Below, piece by piece: positions 32,104 through 42,865 of a stretch of DNA of 64,000 nt; within the stretch, counting starts at the first letter, position 1, and each line of letters begins with the position of its first letter. The translations under genes were made by a program, and so were the position numbers. The notes beneath the pieces were generated by a model. That model made no database searches. It was not told the DNA's origin and was given only the letters and a program-made list of their open reading frames with translations. This DNA is from Zonotrichia leucophrys gambelii (Eukaryota > Chordata > Aves > Passeriformes > Passerellidae): positions 71,546,463 to 71,610,462 of the forward strand of contig NC_088173.1 of the NCBI RefSeq assembly GCF_028769735.1, read 5' to 3'.

Positions 32104-33184
32104 GGAGTCAGAATTCCCGATCCTGGGGATGAATCCAGGGGTGTCCCCTCCCCTTTTCCAGGATTTTGGGTCTCCTCTGGGAAGATCTTCAGCGCATGGA
32201 GCATCTCCGTGAGGTTTGTGTTAGGATAAGGGCAAGGAGAACCCCTGGAATCCGAGCTCTGGTGGCCTCTTCCCGAGGTTTTTAATCCTTTTGGATCCCC
32301 AAAGTTGTCCCAGTGGAGCTGTGACTCCCTGAGGGAATTTTCCTCATGGAAATCTCCAAGGAGCACAGACAAAACTGTTTCTCTAGGATTGAAATCTTCA
32401 GAGATTTCTTTGGAAATAATCCATCAATCCCAGGTTTTCATGGCCCACAGGGTGAAATCCAGAGCTCCATCCTCCCTCCTCCACCTCCAAAATCAACCTT
32501 TGAGCAACCCAGATGGACCTTTCCAGCAAATATTCCAAGGAATTGCTGATTTTTTTCTGGATGTATCCACTAAACCACGAAATATTTGGTAAGAGCTGAT
32601 GAGATAATTAATCATAATTAATCACAGTTAATCAGAATTGATTGTACCGGGAATTTACAGCATGGGGAAACTCACAGGATTTGTCATTCCTGAAAAAAAT
32701 ATTCATGGAATTCAGAAGAAGCCGTTTGCCTGGAATCTTCCAGGTCATTTTAAAGATATTAATTGGGAGCTGCATCACAGCCAACAGCAGCTCAGCATCC
32801 CTTTTCCAAGGAGCTTTTCCAAGGAAAAGAAGGGCACAAAATCTTGGATGAGGTCAGGCAATCACAGAGGCTCCAACTCGGGAGAATTCCCAGAGGGAAA
32901 GCAAACCTGGATCAGGATAACCCAACCAGAGGAAAACTCCAGTGCTGGAGCCCGTGACATTCCCACTCCTTGGGATCGTCTGGAAAAAGGCTCAAGGAAG
33001 TTCATTTTTCCATGGATTAAGTTGTTTTAAGGAGCTTTTCCATTAAAGCCCAGGCCTGGAAAGGACCCAAATGGAAGCTACGGAAAATTTTGGATTTTAA
33101 CAAACAAACTGCTCGGAGAAGCTGCTCCAAAGTGTTGGGCACAGATGTGGATCCAAATTGGAAAGAATCCAAGAGGATTTTTGG
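32104..33184. other. Non-coding background
   Basis: A short tandem of AATTAATCA-type units lies at 32606-32640. No gene recognised. Confidence 0.4.
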
Positions 33185-33225
33185 CTGTGCCTCAGTTTCC
33201 CTCTCTCTGAGGGATGGATTTGGAA
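33185..33225 (-). mobile_element. MIR-like SINE relic, antisense
   Basis: GCTGTGCCTCAGTTTCCCTC followed by TCTCTGAGGGATGGATTTGG resembles the reverse complement of the conserved MIR core (CTGAGGCACAG region). It is a short ancient relic; MIR elements are known across amniotes. Confidence 0.45.
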
Positions 33226-34054
33226 CCAAAGCCCAGCCCTGAGCTTGCCTGGGCCTGGCTTAAGAGCTGGGCTTTGCAATCTCCAAATTCAAGATTTAAA
33301 CCTGGATCACATCCCGAATGTTTTTCCCACCTGGAGTCAGCATGAGATGGGGACACAACCCAAAATCCCTTTTTTCCAGGTGAATTCACATCCCAAATTT
33401 TTATCCTTCTGTCTCCCCCTGGGATGTGATCACTGCTCCCAGCAAACAGCGCAGAAAAGTTTTAATCCAAGGATTTTATTCCCTGGATTCTGAGCTTCAT
33501 TGGATTTGTAGCACTTTTGGAGCAAACAGGAAAAAGATGCACCTGGAGGGAAAAAAGGGAACTCCAAGGAAAAAAAAATTCTAGGATAAATATCGGAGGT
33601 GGAGAAAGGAAGGAGGGAACTCTGTGGGATTTTTTGTTGCTTCTAGAGGAAATTCCCCATTTTTTCAGTCCAAATGGACAAAAGGAATGTTTTGGTTTTT
33701 TTGGGAATTGATGAGTTCAAAGCTCTGTTAATTAATGAAAATGAATTGGTTTTAGTGGAGTGTGGAAGACAAGGGAGATGTCGGGTGTTTATCCAGAGGT
33801 TGGAATGTTCTGTCCAGCCCACCTTGGACCATCCCAAGTTATCCCATCTGTTCTTCCCCACGAAATCTCCCTCAGCACATCCAGGCCTTTTCTTTCCCTA
33901 CAATTTATCCCTTAAATTCCTTACCAAGAGGAATTTGGTTCTCATTGGGTTCTCCTCAGCTTCAGGCGGAAAGGTTCCCTTTTTCCCCAGCTGTGACAGC
34001 ATTCCAGTGTCCCTCTTTTTGGTGATTTCTTTTGGATTCCTTTCATTTCCATTC
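33226..34054. other. Non-coding background
   Basis: No gene recognised. A minor CR1-like smear near 33795-33850 was too diverged to call. Confidence 0.4.
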
Positions 34055-34360
34055 CAGGATTCTGGAGCCCCTCTGCTCTGGGAAAGCTGGGAATGTTCCC
34101 CTGGAGAAGGGAAAAATCCAGGGAATCCTCAAAGTCCCTGGAGGGGCTCCAGGAGAGCTGGAGAGGGACTGGGGACAAGGCCTGCAGGGACAGGAGCCAG
34201 GGAATGGCTCCCACTGGGAAAGGGGAGATTGGGTTGGGATCTTGGCAAGGAATTCCTGGCTGGGCTGGAATTCCCAGATTTGCTGTGGCCGCCCCTGGAT
34301 CCCTGACAGTGCCCAAGGCCAGGCTGGATCCACCTGGAACAGTGGGAGATGTCCCTATTT
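34055..34360 (+). mobile_element. CR1 LINE 3' fragment, sense, lacking its tail
   Basis: Starts TTCTGGAGCCCCTCTGCTCT, runs through the young-type body (AAGGAATTCCTGGCTGGGCT) and stops after CAGTGGGAGATGTCCCT without the usual 3' terminus, so both ends are truncated. Confidence 0.88.
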
Positions 34361-35149
34361 CAATTCCCATCTTTCCGAGGGTGAAATCCTTTCCCAATCC
34401 CACCTCAAGAACCCTTTGCTCCCGTTTGTCACCTCAGGAAAATCCCTCGTCCCCAAGCCAGACTCGGAAAAGCTTCAAAGGAGCCCTGGAGACAACGAGG
34501 CCACAAATTCCTCTGGAATGAAAAGACCAGTGGAGCATCCCCAAGCACTGAGATTTGATGGATTCCATCCGTAGGGTTGCTCTTCCAAGTAATTTCCTTC
34601 ACAACGGCGTGGCTTGATCCCAACCGGAGCCAGCTTGAGCCGGCTCCCGACCCCCGGCTGGGATTGCTACACCCAAAATTATTTCAGGGAATGCACAAAC
34701 AATTCGGGAGCCTGGCTGGGGATGCCACCAATGCCAGTGGCACTTAAAATCTGGGATATTTGGCTTTGGTGTTTGTAGCCGGAGGAGGACTTGGGAAAGA
34801 GCTGAGGTTTGGAATGTTCTGGTGGCTTTTCCCGCTGCCGAGGCTGGCAGGAACCGTTCCCGAAATATTGATGTCAGCTCGGTCCTGACCTCTCCTGCAA
34901 GATGAGGAAATAATTCCACGTTTTCTGAGGAAAAAGCTCTGTGAATACACAGCAAAATATCTCTGGGAATATGGCAAAAAAAAAGATGGATGGCTCCTTT
35001 GTGTCCTGCCACCACTCAGCAATTCATGGAACCTCTGTGATGGATTTGGGGCGGGACAGGGATGACAACTCCAGGAAGGAGTTGTGCGAAAATCCACTGA
35101 GTGTGGAAAAGTGGGAATAAGGGCTTTGAGGGCTTTTCCAGAGTGACTG
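34361..35149. other. Unique sequence with a CpG-richer patch at 34.59-34.90 kb
   Basis: ACAACGGCGTGGCTTGATCC, GAGCCGGCTCCCGACCCCCG and TCGGTCCTGACCTCTCCTGC make this patch less repetitive than its flanks. Open frames on the minus strand cover it, but none is recognisable. Confidence 0.3.
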
Positions 35150-35297
35150 TGGATTCCTCATCCCTGGCAGTGTCCAAGGCCAGGTTGGACACTGGGATTG
35201 GATCCACCTGGGATAGTGGGAGGTGTCCCTGAATGTGGATGGAGTGGAATGGGATGGGATTGAAGTTCACTTCCAACCCAAACCACTCCAGGATTCT
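35150..35297 (+). mobile_element. CR1 LINE 3'-end fragment, sense
   Basis: CATCCCTGGCAGTGTCCAAG, then GATCCACCTGGGATAGTGGG, GTTCACTTCCAACCCAAACC and a short tail. The next CR1 copy begins immediately in the same orientation. Confidence 0.85.
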
Positions 35298-35685
35298 GGA
35301 GCCCCTCTGCTCTGGGGCCAGGCTGGGAGAGCTGGGAATGTTCCCCTGGAGAAGGGAAAAATCCAGGGAATCCTCAGAGTCCCTGAAGGGGCTCCAGGAG
35401 AGCTGGAGAGGGACTGGGGACAAGGCCTGCAGGGACAGGAGCCAGGGAATGGCTCCCACTGGGAAAGGGGAGATTGGGCTGGGATCTTGGCAAGGAATTG
35501 CTGGTTGGGCTGGAATTCCCAGATTTGCTGTGGCTGCCCCTGGGTCCCTGGGAATGCCCAAGGCCAGGTTGGACACTGGGGCTTGGAGCTACCTGGGACA
35601 GTGGGAGCTGTCCCTGCCCATGGATGGGGTGGGAATTGGATGGGATTTAAGGTCCTTTCCCACTCAAACCATCCCATGATCCCAT
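35298..35685 (+). mobile_element. CR1 LINE 3' fragment, young-looking, sense
   Basis: CTGGAGCCCCTCTGCTCTGG through the conserved body to GGGATTTAAGGTCCTTTCCC and the tail CCATCCCATGATCCCATG. Nearly identical in its core to copies at 3.4, 12.8, 54.6 and 63.3 kb. Confidence 0.92.
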
Positions 35686-35879
35686 GTTTTTTCTGTGTTG
35701 ATATAAAACAGTGTTCAAATGGATAAAAACGGAATCTGCTCAGCAAAGCCAGAGTTCTCCAGGAAAATCAAACATTCCCTGCACTGCCCAGCTCCTCTAA
35801 GGAATTGCTGACGGTGCTGCCGGTTCATGGACCAAAAAAATTCCCACATCCCTCAGATTACTGGGAAAAAAATACTTAC

Positions 35880-35966
35880 TGGCGTCCAGAAAGTTGAGTC
35901 AGGAGTTATCCCAGCGCATCCTTTGGAATGAACATTTCCCAACCAGAGCAAGGCCACCAAGACCAT
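35880..35966 (-). CDS. Candidate first coding exon with a signal-peptide-like start
   Basis: On the minus strand an ATG in a perfect GCCATGG context (35966-35964) opens 29 codons that end exactly at a strong 5' splice site (CCA|GTAAGT, GT at 35879-35878), phase 0. The peptide starts MVLVALLWLGNVHS, a short hydrophobic run like a secretion signal, followed by KGCAGITPDSTFWTP. The frame is also open upstream (GILLA before the Met), so it could instead be an internal membrane-segment exon. No second exon was found and no family recognised. Confidence 0.25.
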
Positions 35967-36509
35967 GGCCAGAAGAATTCCTTGGGGGATGCGGCCTTTG
36001 AAGTGGCCGGGAATGTGTGAAATACCAAATCCAGGGGGGATTTTCCATCTCGCTCCCTGTGGTTCCTCTTGTTGGCTCATTGGGAATGTTCCCCGAGGAG
36101 GGAAGGCTCCAGGGAGGAATTTTTTGGCCACAGAGCAGCTGAAATTTTCTGATTTCTCCGTCCCAGCAGGGATAAGAATTCCATGAAGGGAGAGGGTGGC
36201 AGGAGTTGGGTTGGTCTGGGTGATTCCCAGGAATTTTGTGGGCCTTGGGAAGAGGAAGGAAAAGGTGGAGGTGGCAGATTTTTCCTGCTGTGTGGTAGCA
36301 GATCTTCCCATGGGATGTGAGGAACCAACAATCCCTCTTGGAGCCAGGATAAATCCTCGGGATACTCAGGAGGTGCTGTCTTGGGCAGCCTGGGCAGGGC
36401 TGGACAACCCTTTCCATGAAGGGATTTTCCTTAAAATCCAGCTTAAAGCAGGAGTTTAAACTTTGGCAGAAGTGTCAGATGGGACAACCATACCTGGAAT
36501 CACTGCTGG
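35967..36509. other. Unique sequence upstream of the candidate minus-strand exon
   Basis: No TATA or other core promoter was recognised on the minus strand. No other gene recognised. Confidence 0.3.
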
Positions 36510-36715
36510 CACAGAATTCCGGGATCCTTGAGGTTGGAGTTCCAGGATCATTCAGTCCAGGTTGTGCCCAATCCCTGCCTTGGAAGTGCCACATCCAGGA
36601 ATTCCTTGGACACATCCAGGGATGGCGAATCCAAACTTCCCTGGGTAATTCCAATCTCTGACCATCCTTTCCATGAGGAAATTCCTGCTGATGTCCAACC
36701 TGAGCCTCCCCTGGA
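36510..36715 (-). mobile_element. CR1 LINE 3' fragment, older subfamily, antisense
   Basis: CAGGATCATTCAGTCCAGGT, GAAGTGCCACATCCAGGAAT, CTTTCCATGAGGAAATTCCT and GATGTCCAACCTGAGCCTCC are collinear with the copy at 19.8 kb. Confidence 0.78.
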
Positions 36716-36964
36716 AAAAAATCCTTCAGGGAAGAGATTTGTGGTGAAAATCCAATTGTTTGGTCTGATTTCTTTTGGACTGGAATCTTTACCCCCCTGG
36801 AATTCCTCGGGATGGAGGAACCATCTCAACCAGGAAAAATAGGACAATCCAAGAGTTATTTCTGCAGGAAAGGTATAAAGCCAAGCCTGTTTTTCCTGGG
36901 ATAACACCACGGAGTGTGAAGGTTTGGGATAAATATTAGAGAAAAATTTATTCTTGGAAATTGC
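36716..36964. other. Background between two CR1 fragments
   Basis: No feature recognised. Confidence 0.35.
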
Positions 36965-37145
36965 TGTCAGGAATGGGAATGGAATGCCCAGGGCAGTGGT
37001 GGAATCCAAATCCCTGGAATTGTCCTGAGAATTTATGGAGGTGGCATTTGAAGGAAAATTTGTGGTGAATGTGGTGGGAATTGGGTTGGATTTGATGATT
37101 TTGGAATCTTTTCCCAAATTTAACAATTCCAGGATTATTCAATTC
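36965..37145 (+). mobile_element. CR1 LINE 3' fragment, older subfamily, sense
   Basis: ATGCCCAGGGCAGTGGTGGA, GTGGTGGGAATTGGGTTGGA, GATTTTGGAATCTTTTCCCA and an ATTCCAGGATTATTCAATTC tail fit the old CR1 3' end. With the 36.5-kb copy it forms another inverted, tails-outward pair. Confidence 0.72.
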
Positions 37146-37787
37146 TTATGGAAATGCAGATTTTGGTGGAATCCACACCAGATTTGGGAATTGAACCCTG
37201 AAAGCAGAATTAAAATTTGGGTTTTAAATAAAAAAAACACTCCCAAATTTCTGCTTTTTCCACCTTGGAGTATCCCTCTTTTCCTTGGCCCTTTGGGAAG
37301 AGTTTCCCTCCAGACACAGGAATCCTGCAGGATTCCAACTGATCCAGAGATTTAGCAGAACTTTTGGAGCTGGTTTCTCCCTAAAGTTTGTAACCTCTGG
37401 CTCAGTTCCAGGTTTTGGAACTGGAATTAGCTCCAGGAACTGGAATTGGCACCAGGAAAGGCTTTGGCAGGGGAAAAAGCCTGGAAATATCCCAGCAAGC
37501 AGTCATGGAAACTTGGGAATGTCGGGGCTGTCCCTGAGGCTGGTCCTGAGTGATTCCCCCCTAATTCCAAGATCCTGCAGTGGTGACTTGCTCCAAACTG
37601 GTTTTCCATGAGGAAAACCAGTTGTCCATGAGGAATTTCCACCTCCCACGACAGAGGGAGGAATTTTCCAAGGCAAGGCACAGGAAAAACGGGAATTCAT
37701 CCCTCAGCTTCCATCTTTTTCTCTTTGGCACTGAATTTCCCAAGACGGGAAGCACCCGGAGAGGAAAACAGAGGAATTTTTCCTCAC
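37146..37787. other. Non-coding background
   Basis: Contains the 12-bp hairpin at 37596-37623. No gene recognised. Confidence 0.35.
37596..37623. repeat. Perfect 12-bp hairpin
   Basis: AACTGGTTTTCC and GGAAAACCAGTT are exact reverse complements separated by ATGA. It is not followed by a U-run that would suggest a terminator. Confidence 0.85.
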
Positions 37788-37832
37788 CTGGAGATTTCCA
37801 AGCTTTCTTGGAGGTCTGGTTTTATCCAGCTC
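37788..37832 (-). CDS. Candidate 45-nt internal exon, minus strand
   Basis: On the minus strand a pyrimidine tract (ATTTTTTCTCTCTTCCAG) precedes 45 nt that end in CAG|GTGAGG. The exon is exactly 15 codons, phase 0 at both ends, reading ELDKTRPPRKLGNLQ. Splice-site quality is textbook, but such sites arise often by chance in this pyrimidine-rich, CAG-rich sequence. It is on the same strand as the candidate at 35880-35966, about 1.8 kb upstream of it. Confidence 0.18.
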
Positions 37833-38724
37833 CTGGAAGAGAGAAAAAATCCTGGGAAAGCCCTTTTCCAGGGAGCTGTGGGGGGCAGGGATTGGTTTCA
37901 CCTGTTTGGAAAAACCTTTTCCACCTCTGTAGTCTCTTCCAGGGTCAAATCCCAGATAAAAAGCCTTTCCCTTTGCTTTTCCCACAAATTCCCATCCCCT
38001 CCGCTGCCCTGAGCATCCCTTTCCCGGCTGGATTTTGAGGACAGCTGGAAAGAACAAACAAAATCTCCTCTGGATGTTCGTGTCCTATAAATAATGGCTT
38101 TTCCAAGCTGGAAGTGATCCCAGCGGGAACATTTCTCCCACTTGGATGCTGACCCCAGGGGAGGGAAATATTCCAGTGGGGGTTTGGATTTTTTTGGGAG
38201 AGGCGTCATCCAACCGCTTCCGGACATTTTTTCCATGTTTCCCTTCTCCTTGGAGCGAATCTGTGGAAAAGATGGTAAGGGAAATGTTTCGTTCCACTGC
38301 TCCCGGGGTCACCCCAGGGCAGCCAAAGGACACGATCCCAAACGGAATTGTTTGGGAAGGAATTCCCGGGGGCCCTCACACGTGTGGGAGGCAGGGCCGG
38401 GGGCCGCCGGCGGGGCAGGAATTGTTTGTTCTCCAAACAGCTCCACGTGGATGGCAGGGAAGGGTTGGGATGGGGATCATCTGGAGCAGAGCCGGGAATG
38501 CCGTGAGGAAAAAGGGGTTTGGAAGGAAAACCTCCAGGGAGCTGCTCCTCATTCCCAAGGGGGGGGAAGGATCCAGCCCCGCTGCTCTCCCCCATTGTTC
38601 TGAGGTTGGGCTGGATCATTTTCCAGGGTTTTTAAAGGATTCTGTAATTCCTCGCTCCCTCCTCCCGCTCTCTTCCCGGTGCCCTTCTCCACATTTTTTG
38701 GGGAGAAATTCCTGTTTGGAAACC
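37833..38724. other. Unique sequence with CpG-richer patch at 38.33-38.45 kb
   Basis: GGGCCGGGGGCCGCCGGCGG marks a GC-rich spot. No gene recognised. Confidence 0.35.
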
Positions 38725-39275
38725 TCAAATATTCCCCAAACCGGCTGCTCCCCATTTTTCCTGTGATAATTCCTAAATCAGTTATTCCCCGCTTTTGCCA
38801 GCTCAAAATTCCCAAACCGGCCTCTCCCTCTTTTTCACTTCCCACAATTTCCAAACCAGTTTCTCCCAATTTTTCCTGTCACAATTCCCAAACCATCTGC
38901 TCCCCCTTTTCCCTATCACAATTCCCAAACCAGCGTCTCCCTCTTTCCTCTGTCACAATTCCCAAACTGGTTTTCTCCCCATTTTTCCTGTCACAATTCC
39001 CAAATTGTCTGCTCCCCCTTTTTCACTTCCCACAATTCCCAAACCAGTTTCTCTGAATTTTTCCTGTCACAATTCCCAAACTGGCTTCTCCCCCTTTTCC
39101 CTATCACAATTCCCAAACTGGCTTCTCCCCCTTTTCCCTATCACAATTCCCAAACTGGTTTTTCCCAGTTTTCCCTGTCACAATTCCCAAACCGGTTTTT
39201 CCCAGTTTTTCCCTGTCACAGTTCCCAAAGTGGCTTCTCCCCCTTTTCCCAGTCACAATTCCCAAGTGTCTTCTC
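38725..39275. repeat. 37-bp minisatellite, about 14 units
   Basis: CACAATTCCC recurs at 38880, 38917, 38954, 38992, 39031, 39068, 39105, 39142, 39179, 39217 and 39254, mostly 37 bp apart, with degraded units to the left. The unit is CACAATTCCCAAACTGGCTT followed by CTCCCCCTTTTCCCTAT. The plus strand is pyrimidine-rich. Confidence 0.94.
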
Positions 39276-39540
39276 CCCCTTTTCTCCACAATTTCCTTTC
39301 TTCCTTCACTTCTCTCCTTAAATTTTCTTTTCTCTCATTTTCTTTCCCTTTCCCATCCCCCAGTTTTTTCCAGAGTCTCCTTCTCCTTTCCCCCTTTCCC
39401 TTTCCACCCTCTCCCTTTTTCTCCCCCTCACTTTTCTCTCCCTTTCCACACCTCACAGATTTGATTTCATTTTTTTTCCTGGGTCTCCTTTCCCTCCCTT
39501 CTGCCTTTTCCTTCCTTTTCCCTCTCTCCTTCTGCTCCGG
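39276..39540. repeat. Polypyrimidine tract
   Basis: About 260 bp of almost pure C/T on the plus strand (CCTTCACTTCTCTCCTTAAA, CTCCTTCTCCTTTCCCCCTT), continuing the strand bias of the adjacent array. Potential triplex-forming sequence. Confidence 0.85.
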
Positions 39541-40091
39541 CTCTGCTGTGGATGGGGATGTTCAGCCTTTGGCTTCTTCCCAACAGCAAAAAAAATGGGA
39601 ATAAGTTCCTTTCTTGCCAAAAAATCTTCCCCTTTTTCAGGCTCAGCTGCACCCCCAGCACAGGAAAAAAGACTGAGTGAGAACTTCCCAGATTTATTCC
39701 CTGCTCTGGGATCAGCTGGGCTGGAATTCAGCTGTTTTGTCACCTGGGGATGAGCTGAGTTATTTCCATGGAATCCCAGCTGCTCTTCCCTGGATCGGAT
39801 CCTCCTCTCCAGGTCTGGCTGGCAGCTCCTTCCTTCCCAAGCTGCTGGGTACACATGGAGTTGGTTTTCCTCCAAAAAAGCTTTTTTTGGGATTTGTCTT
39901 CACCCAGTTTTGTGTGGAGCTCCGGAATCGCTGCGGTTCTGGTGCTCCAAAGTGGCTCCCAAAGTTCAAAGCGATTCCAAAAGCCGGGATAAGGTTGGCT
40001 TGGCTTTAAAACCACTCCAGAAATGTTTGTGTGGAAACATCCCTCAAACTGCTCCGGGCTCCTCTGGCACCGCTCACCACAGGGAAGGAAA
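39541..40091. other. Non-coding background
   Basis: No gene recognised. Confidence 0.35.
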
Positions 40092-40400
40092 CCATGGAAT
40101 CATGGAATGCTTTGGGTGGGAAAGGGCCTTAAACTCATCCCATTCCATGGGCAGGGACAGCTCCCACTGTCCCAGGTGGATCCAGCCTGGCCTTGGGCAC
40201 TGCCAGGGATCCAGGGGCAGCCACAGCAAATCTGGGAATTCCAGCCCAGCCCCTGCCCACCCTGCCAGCCAGGAATTCCTTGCCAAGATCCCAGCCCAAT
40301 CCCCCTTTTCCCAGTGGAAGTCATTCCCTGGCTCCTGTCCCTCCATCCCATCTGAAATTCCCTCTCCCTCCTTTTCCTGCTCCTCCTCAGGTCCTGGAAG
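40092..40400 (-). mobile_element. CR1 LINE 3' fragment, young-looking, antisense
   Basis: Tail CCATGGAATCATGGAATGCT, then the conserved body with the variant CCCCTGCCCACCCTGCCAGC that it shares with the 22.1-kb copy. Confidence 0.92.
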
Positions 40401-41694
40401 GCCTCAAGTGAGGTCATTCCTCAAGTCTGGCTCTTGGCCATGAATTTTTTGGCACCACAGAGGAAAATTCCAAGTCCAAAACAGCTTCTCTATTTCTCAC
40501 TTCCCTCCGTTGCCCTCTCCGTGTCCTCCTTATCCTTTCCTCCCCTATTTTTTCCGGAATTGTCTGGATTTTTTTTTTTTTTAATCTTTCCATTTTTCCG
40601 GCCAACTCCTTTCCTGCTTTTCTCCACCTGCTGCGGCAGCCGCTCCAGCTCCGCATTTTTCCCATCGCTCCGTCACATCCCACCGGAGATAAGGGGCTGT
40701 CAAAATCTTGAGGAATCCCAGGATTTCTCACCAGCTCATTCCATTTAATCCCAGGGGTTTGCTTTGTTTTCCTAAGGAATTAACTTCCCAAAGCCCAGGG
40801 ATATCTTTGTTCCTCTGCTGGATTTTCCTCACATCTGGATGGAAAGGTGGGAAAAAAGAGGGAGCTGAGGAGCTGGAGCTGGATCCGTGGGTTGTTGGTT
40901 TTTAGGGATCCAAGCTCATGACTATCGGCAGCTGCCTTGATCCATGAGATTATTTCCTCTTGGAATTCTTTCCAGTCGTGATTCACCTTTTGGATAAATT
41001 CACCTTTGGTGACCATTTGCCATCTAAAAGAGAATCCCGCAGCTGGAAACTGCTGGGAATGTCATTCCTGGCTTGTTTTCCTCACAAACCAACAGCTTCC
41101 TATCGGATTTTGGAATGCTGGGTGATGGTTTGGCTCCTGGATTTGGATCATCCTCTCCAGGGCTGTTTTCCCTTGGAAGACTCCATGGTGGCACCAAATA
41201 GGCTAAAATCCATCATTTGGGATTTTTGAACGTCCCAAAGGCTTTTCCTGGCCCACAAAAAAATGGAGTTTTGGGCTGGAGTTGATTTTCCTCCCAGGAG
41301 CTGAAATTTGTTTGGGATTTCGGCTGGATTTGGTTTTGGGAACACAAGGATGGTTTGGTTATTTCTGGGAAAAACTTCCATGGGCTGGGTCCTGTCCGAC
41401 CTCATCCACAACATCCCAAATCCTTCCCTGCTGGTTCCAGGGGGTGTTGGTGCCTTAAAGGTCTGGGAATAGAATTGTTATTCCTTGCAAACACACCAAA
41501 AATTCCAATTTGTCTGCCGAATCCCTCGGATTTTTGGAGATGGCAATGGATAATAAAATATTTCCTGGGTAGGAAATGTTTAAAGGATTTAATTTAAATT
41601 TTAAGTGATTGTGAATTTATGATTTTAATTTTAATTTTTGGACCTAAACTGGGCCTTGTCACTGAGGGTGGAGGTGTCACTTTTCCAGAGATTG
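40401..41694. other. Non-coding background
   Basis: No gene recognised. A poly-T tract lies at 40568-40582. Confidence 0.4.
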
Positions 41695-42120
41695 GGAAAC
41701 ATCCCTCCTCCAATCGATCCCTGCACCAATCCATCCTTCTTCCAATCCATCCCTCTTCCAATCCCTCTTCCAATCCATCCCTTTTCCAATCCATCCCTCT
41801 TCGAAACCATTCCTGCTCCAATTCCTCTTCCAATCCATCCCTGTTCTAACTGATCCCTCTTCTAGTCCATCCCTTTTCCAATCCATCCATGCTCCAATCC
41901 CTTTTCCAATCCATCCATGCTCCAATCCCTCTTCCAATCCATCCCTCTTCCAAACCATTCCTGCTCCAATTCCTCTTCCAATCCATCCCTCTTCTAACTG
42001 ATCCCTTTTCCAATCCATCTGTTTTCCAATCCTTCCCTGTTCCAATCCATCCCTTTTCCAACAATCCCTTTTCCAATCCTTCCCTCTTCCAATCCCTTTT
42101 CCAACCCATCTCTCCTCCAA
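41695..42120. repeat. 15-bp-type minisatellite (CCAATCCATCCCTCTT)n
   Basis: Over 420 bp of alternating CCAATCCATCCCTCTTCCAA and CCAATCCCTCTT variants. The minus strand encodes repeated WIGRGIGRGMDWKRD-like peptides as a by-product of the period; there is no sign of a real protein. Confidence 0.93.
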
Positions 42121-42689
42121 ACATCTGGAATTCCAAATATCAAAATTCCTCTCTGATTCACCTTCCCAGCTCCGTCTTGAATTCCCTTCCCATTTTTTCT
42201 CACTCTAACATTCCCTAAGGACAATTCGCAGCAGCATCCTCCGTCCTCATCCCGGAATAACCTCCTGGAATGGGAGATCTCCTCCAATCCATCCTGGCAG
42301 CTCAACCCCATGGAATGACCTGGCTGTCACATCCCGTTAGGATTTGTTGAACCTGCAACCCGACACCTTTGATCTCGGCTCGCCCGGAACTGTCCGACAT
42401 AATCCCACAAATTCCTTCGGAAGCGCGGCCGGGGCCGTGGCCTGGATGTTTTCCCAAGGAGTTTAGACAAGGAGGGCCCATGGAAACCCAGGAATTAGGG
42501 ATGAGGAAAGGATTGGATTTGTTGTTCTAACGTTGGTTTGGACACGGAAGGGCGGATTCCAAATCCTGGCCGAATTCCAAGTGGGATACAGGGGCTCTGT
42601 CCCCTGGCATCGGGGAACTGAGCAGGGAAATTCCTTTTCTTCCATGGATTTAGGATGTGGAGGATGGAATTCTGTGCAATCAATGGGAT
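42121..42689. other. Unique sequence with CpG-richer patch at 42.34-42.44 kb
   Basis: GACACCTTTGATCTCGGCTC and GGAAGCGCGGCCGGGGCCGT are less repetitive than the flanks. Possible regulatory element; no gene recognised. Confidence 0.3.
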
Positions 42690-42865
42690 CTTGGGAAGGA
42701 ATTCCTGGCTGTGAGGGTTGGGAGGGACTGAGATAGAATTCCCAGAGAAGCTGTGGCTGCCCTTGGATTCCTGGGAATGTCCAAAGCCAGGTTGGATCCA
42801 CCTGGGACAGTGGGAATTGTCCCTGCCCATGGATGGCATGGAAATGGGATGGGATTTAAGGCTGT
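42690..42865 (+). mobile_element. CR1 LINE 3' fragment, sense
   Basis: GGAATTCCTGGCTGTGAGGG, CCCAGAGAAGCTGTGGCTGC, CAGGTTGGATCCACCTGGGA and CCCTGCCCATGGATGGCATG in sense order. The tail is missing. Confidence 0.86.

Noticed and set aside
41677..42136. Repeated WKRDGLEEG-type peptide on the minus strand
   Set aside because: By-product of a 15-bp minisatellite.
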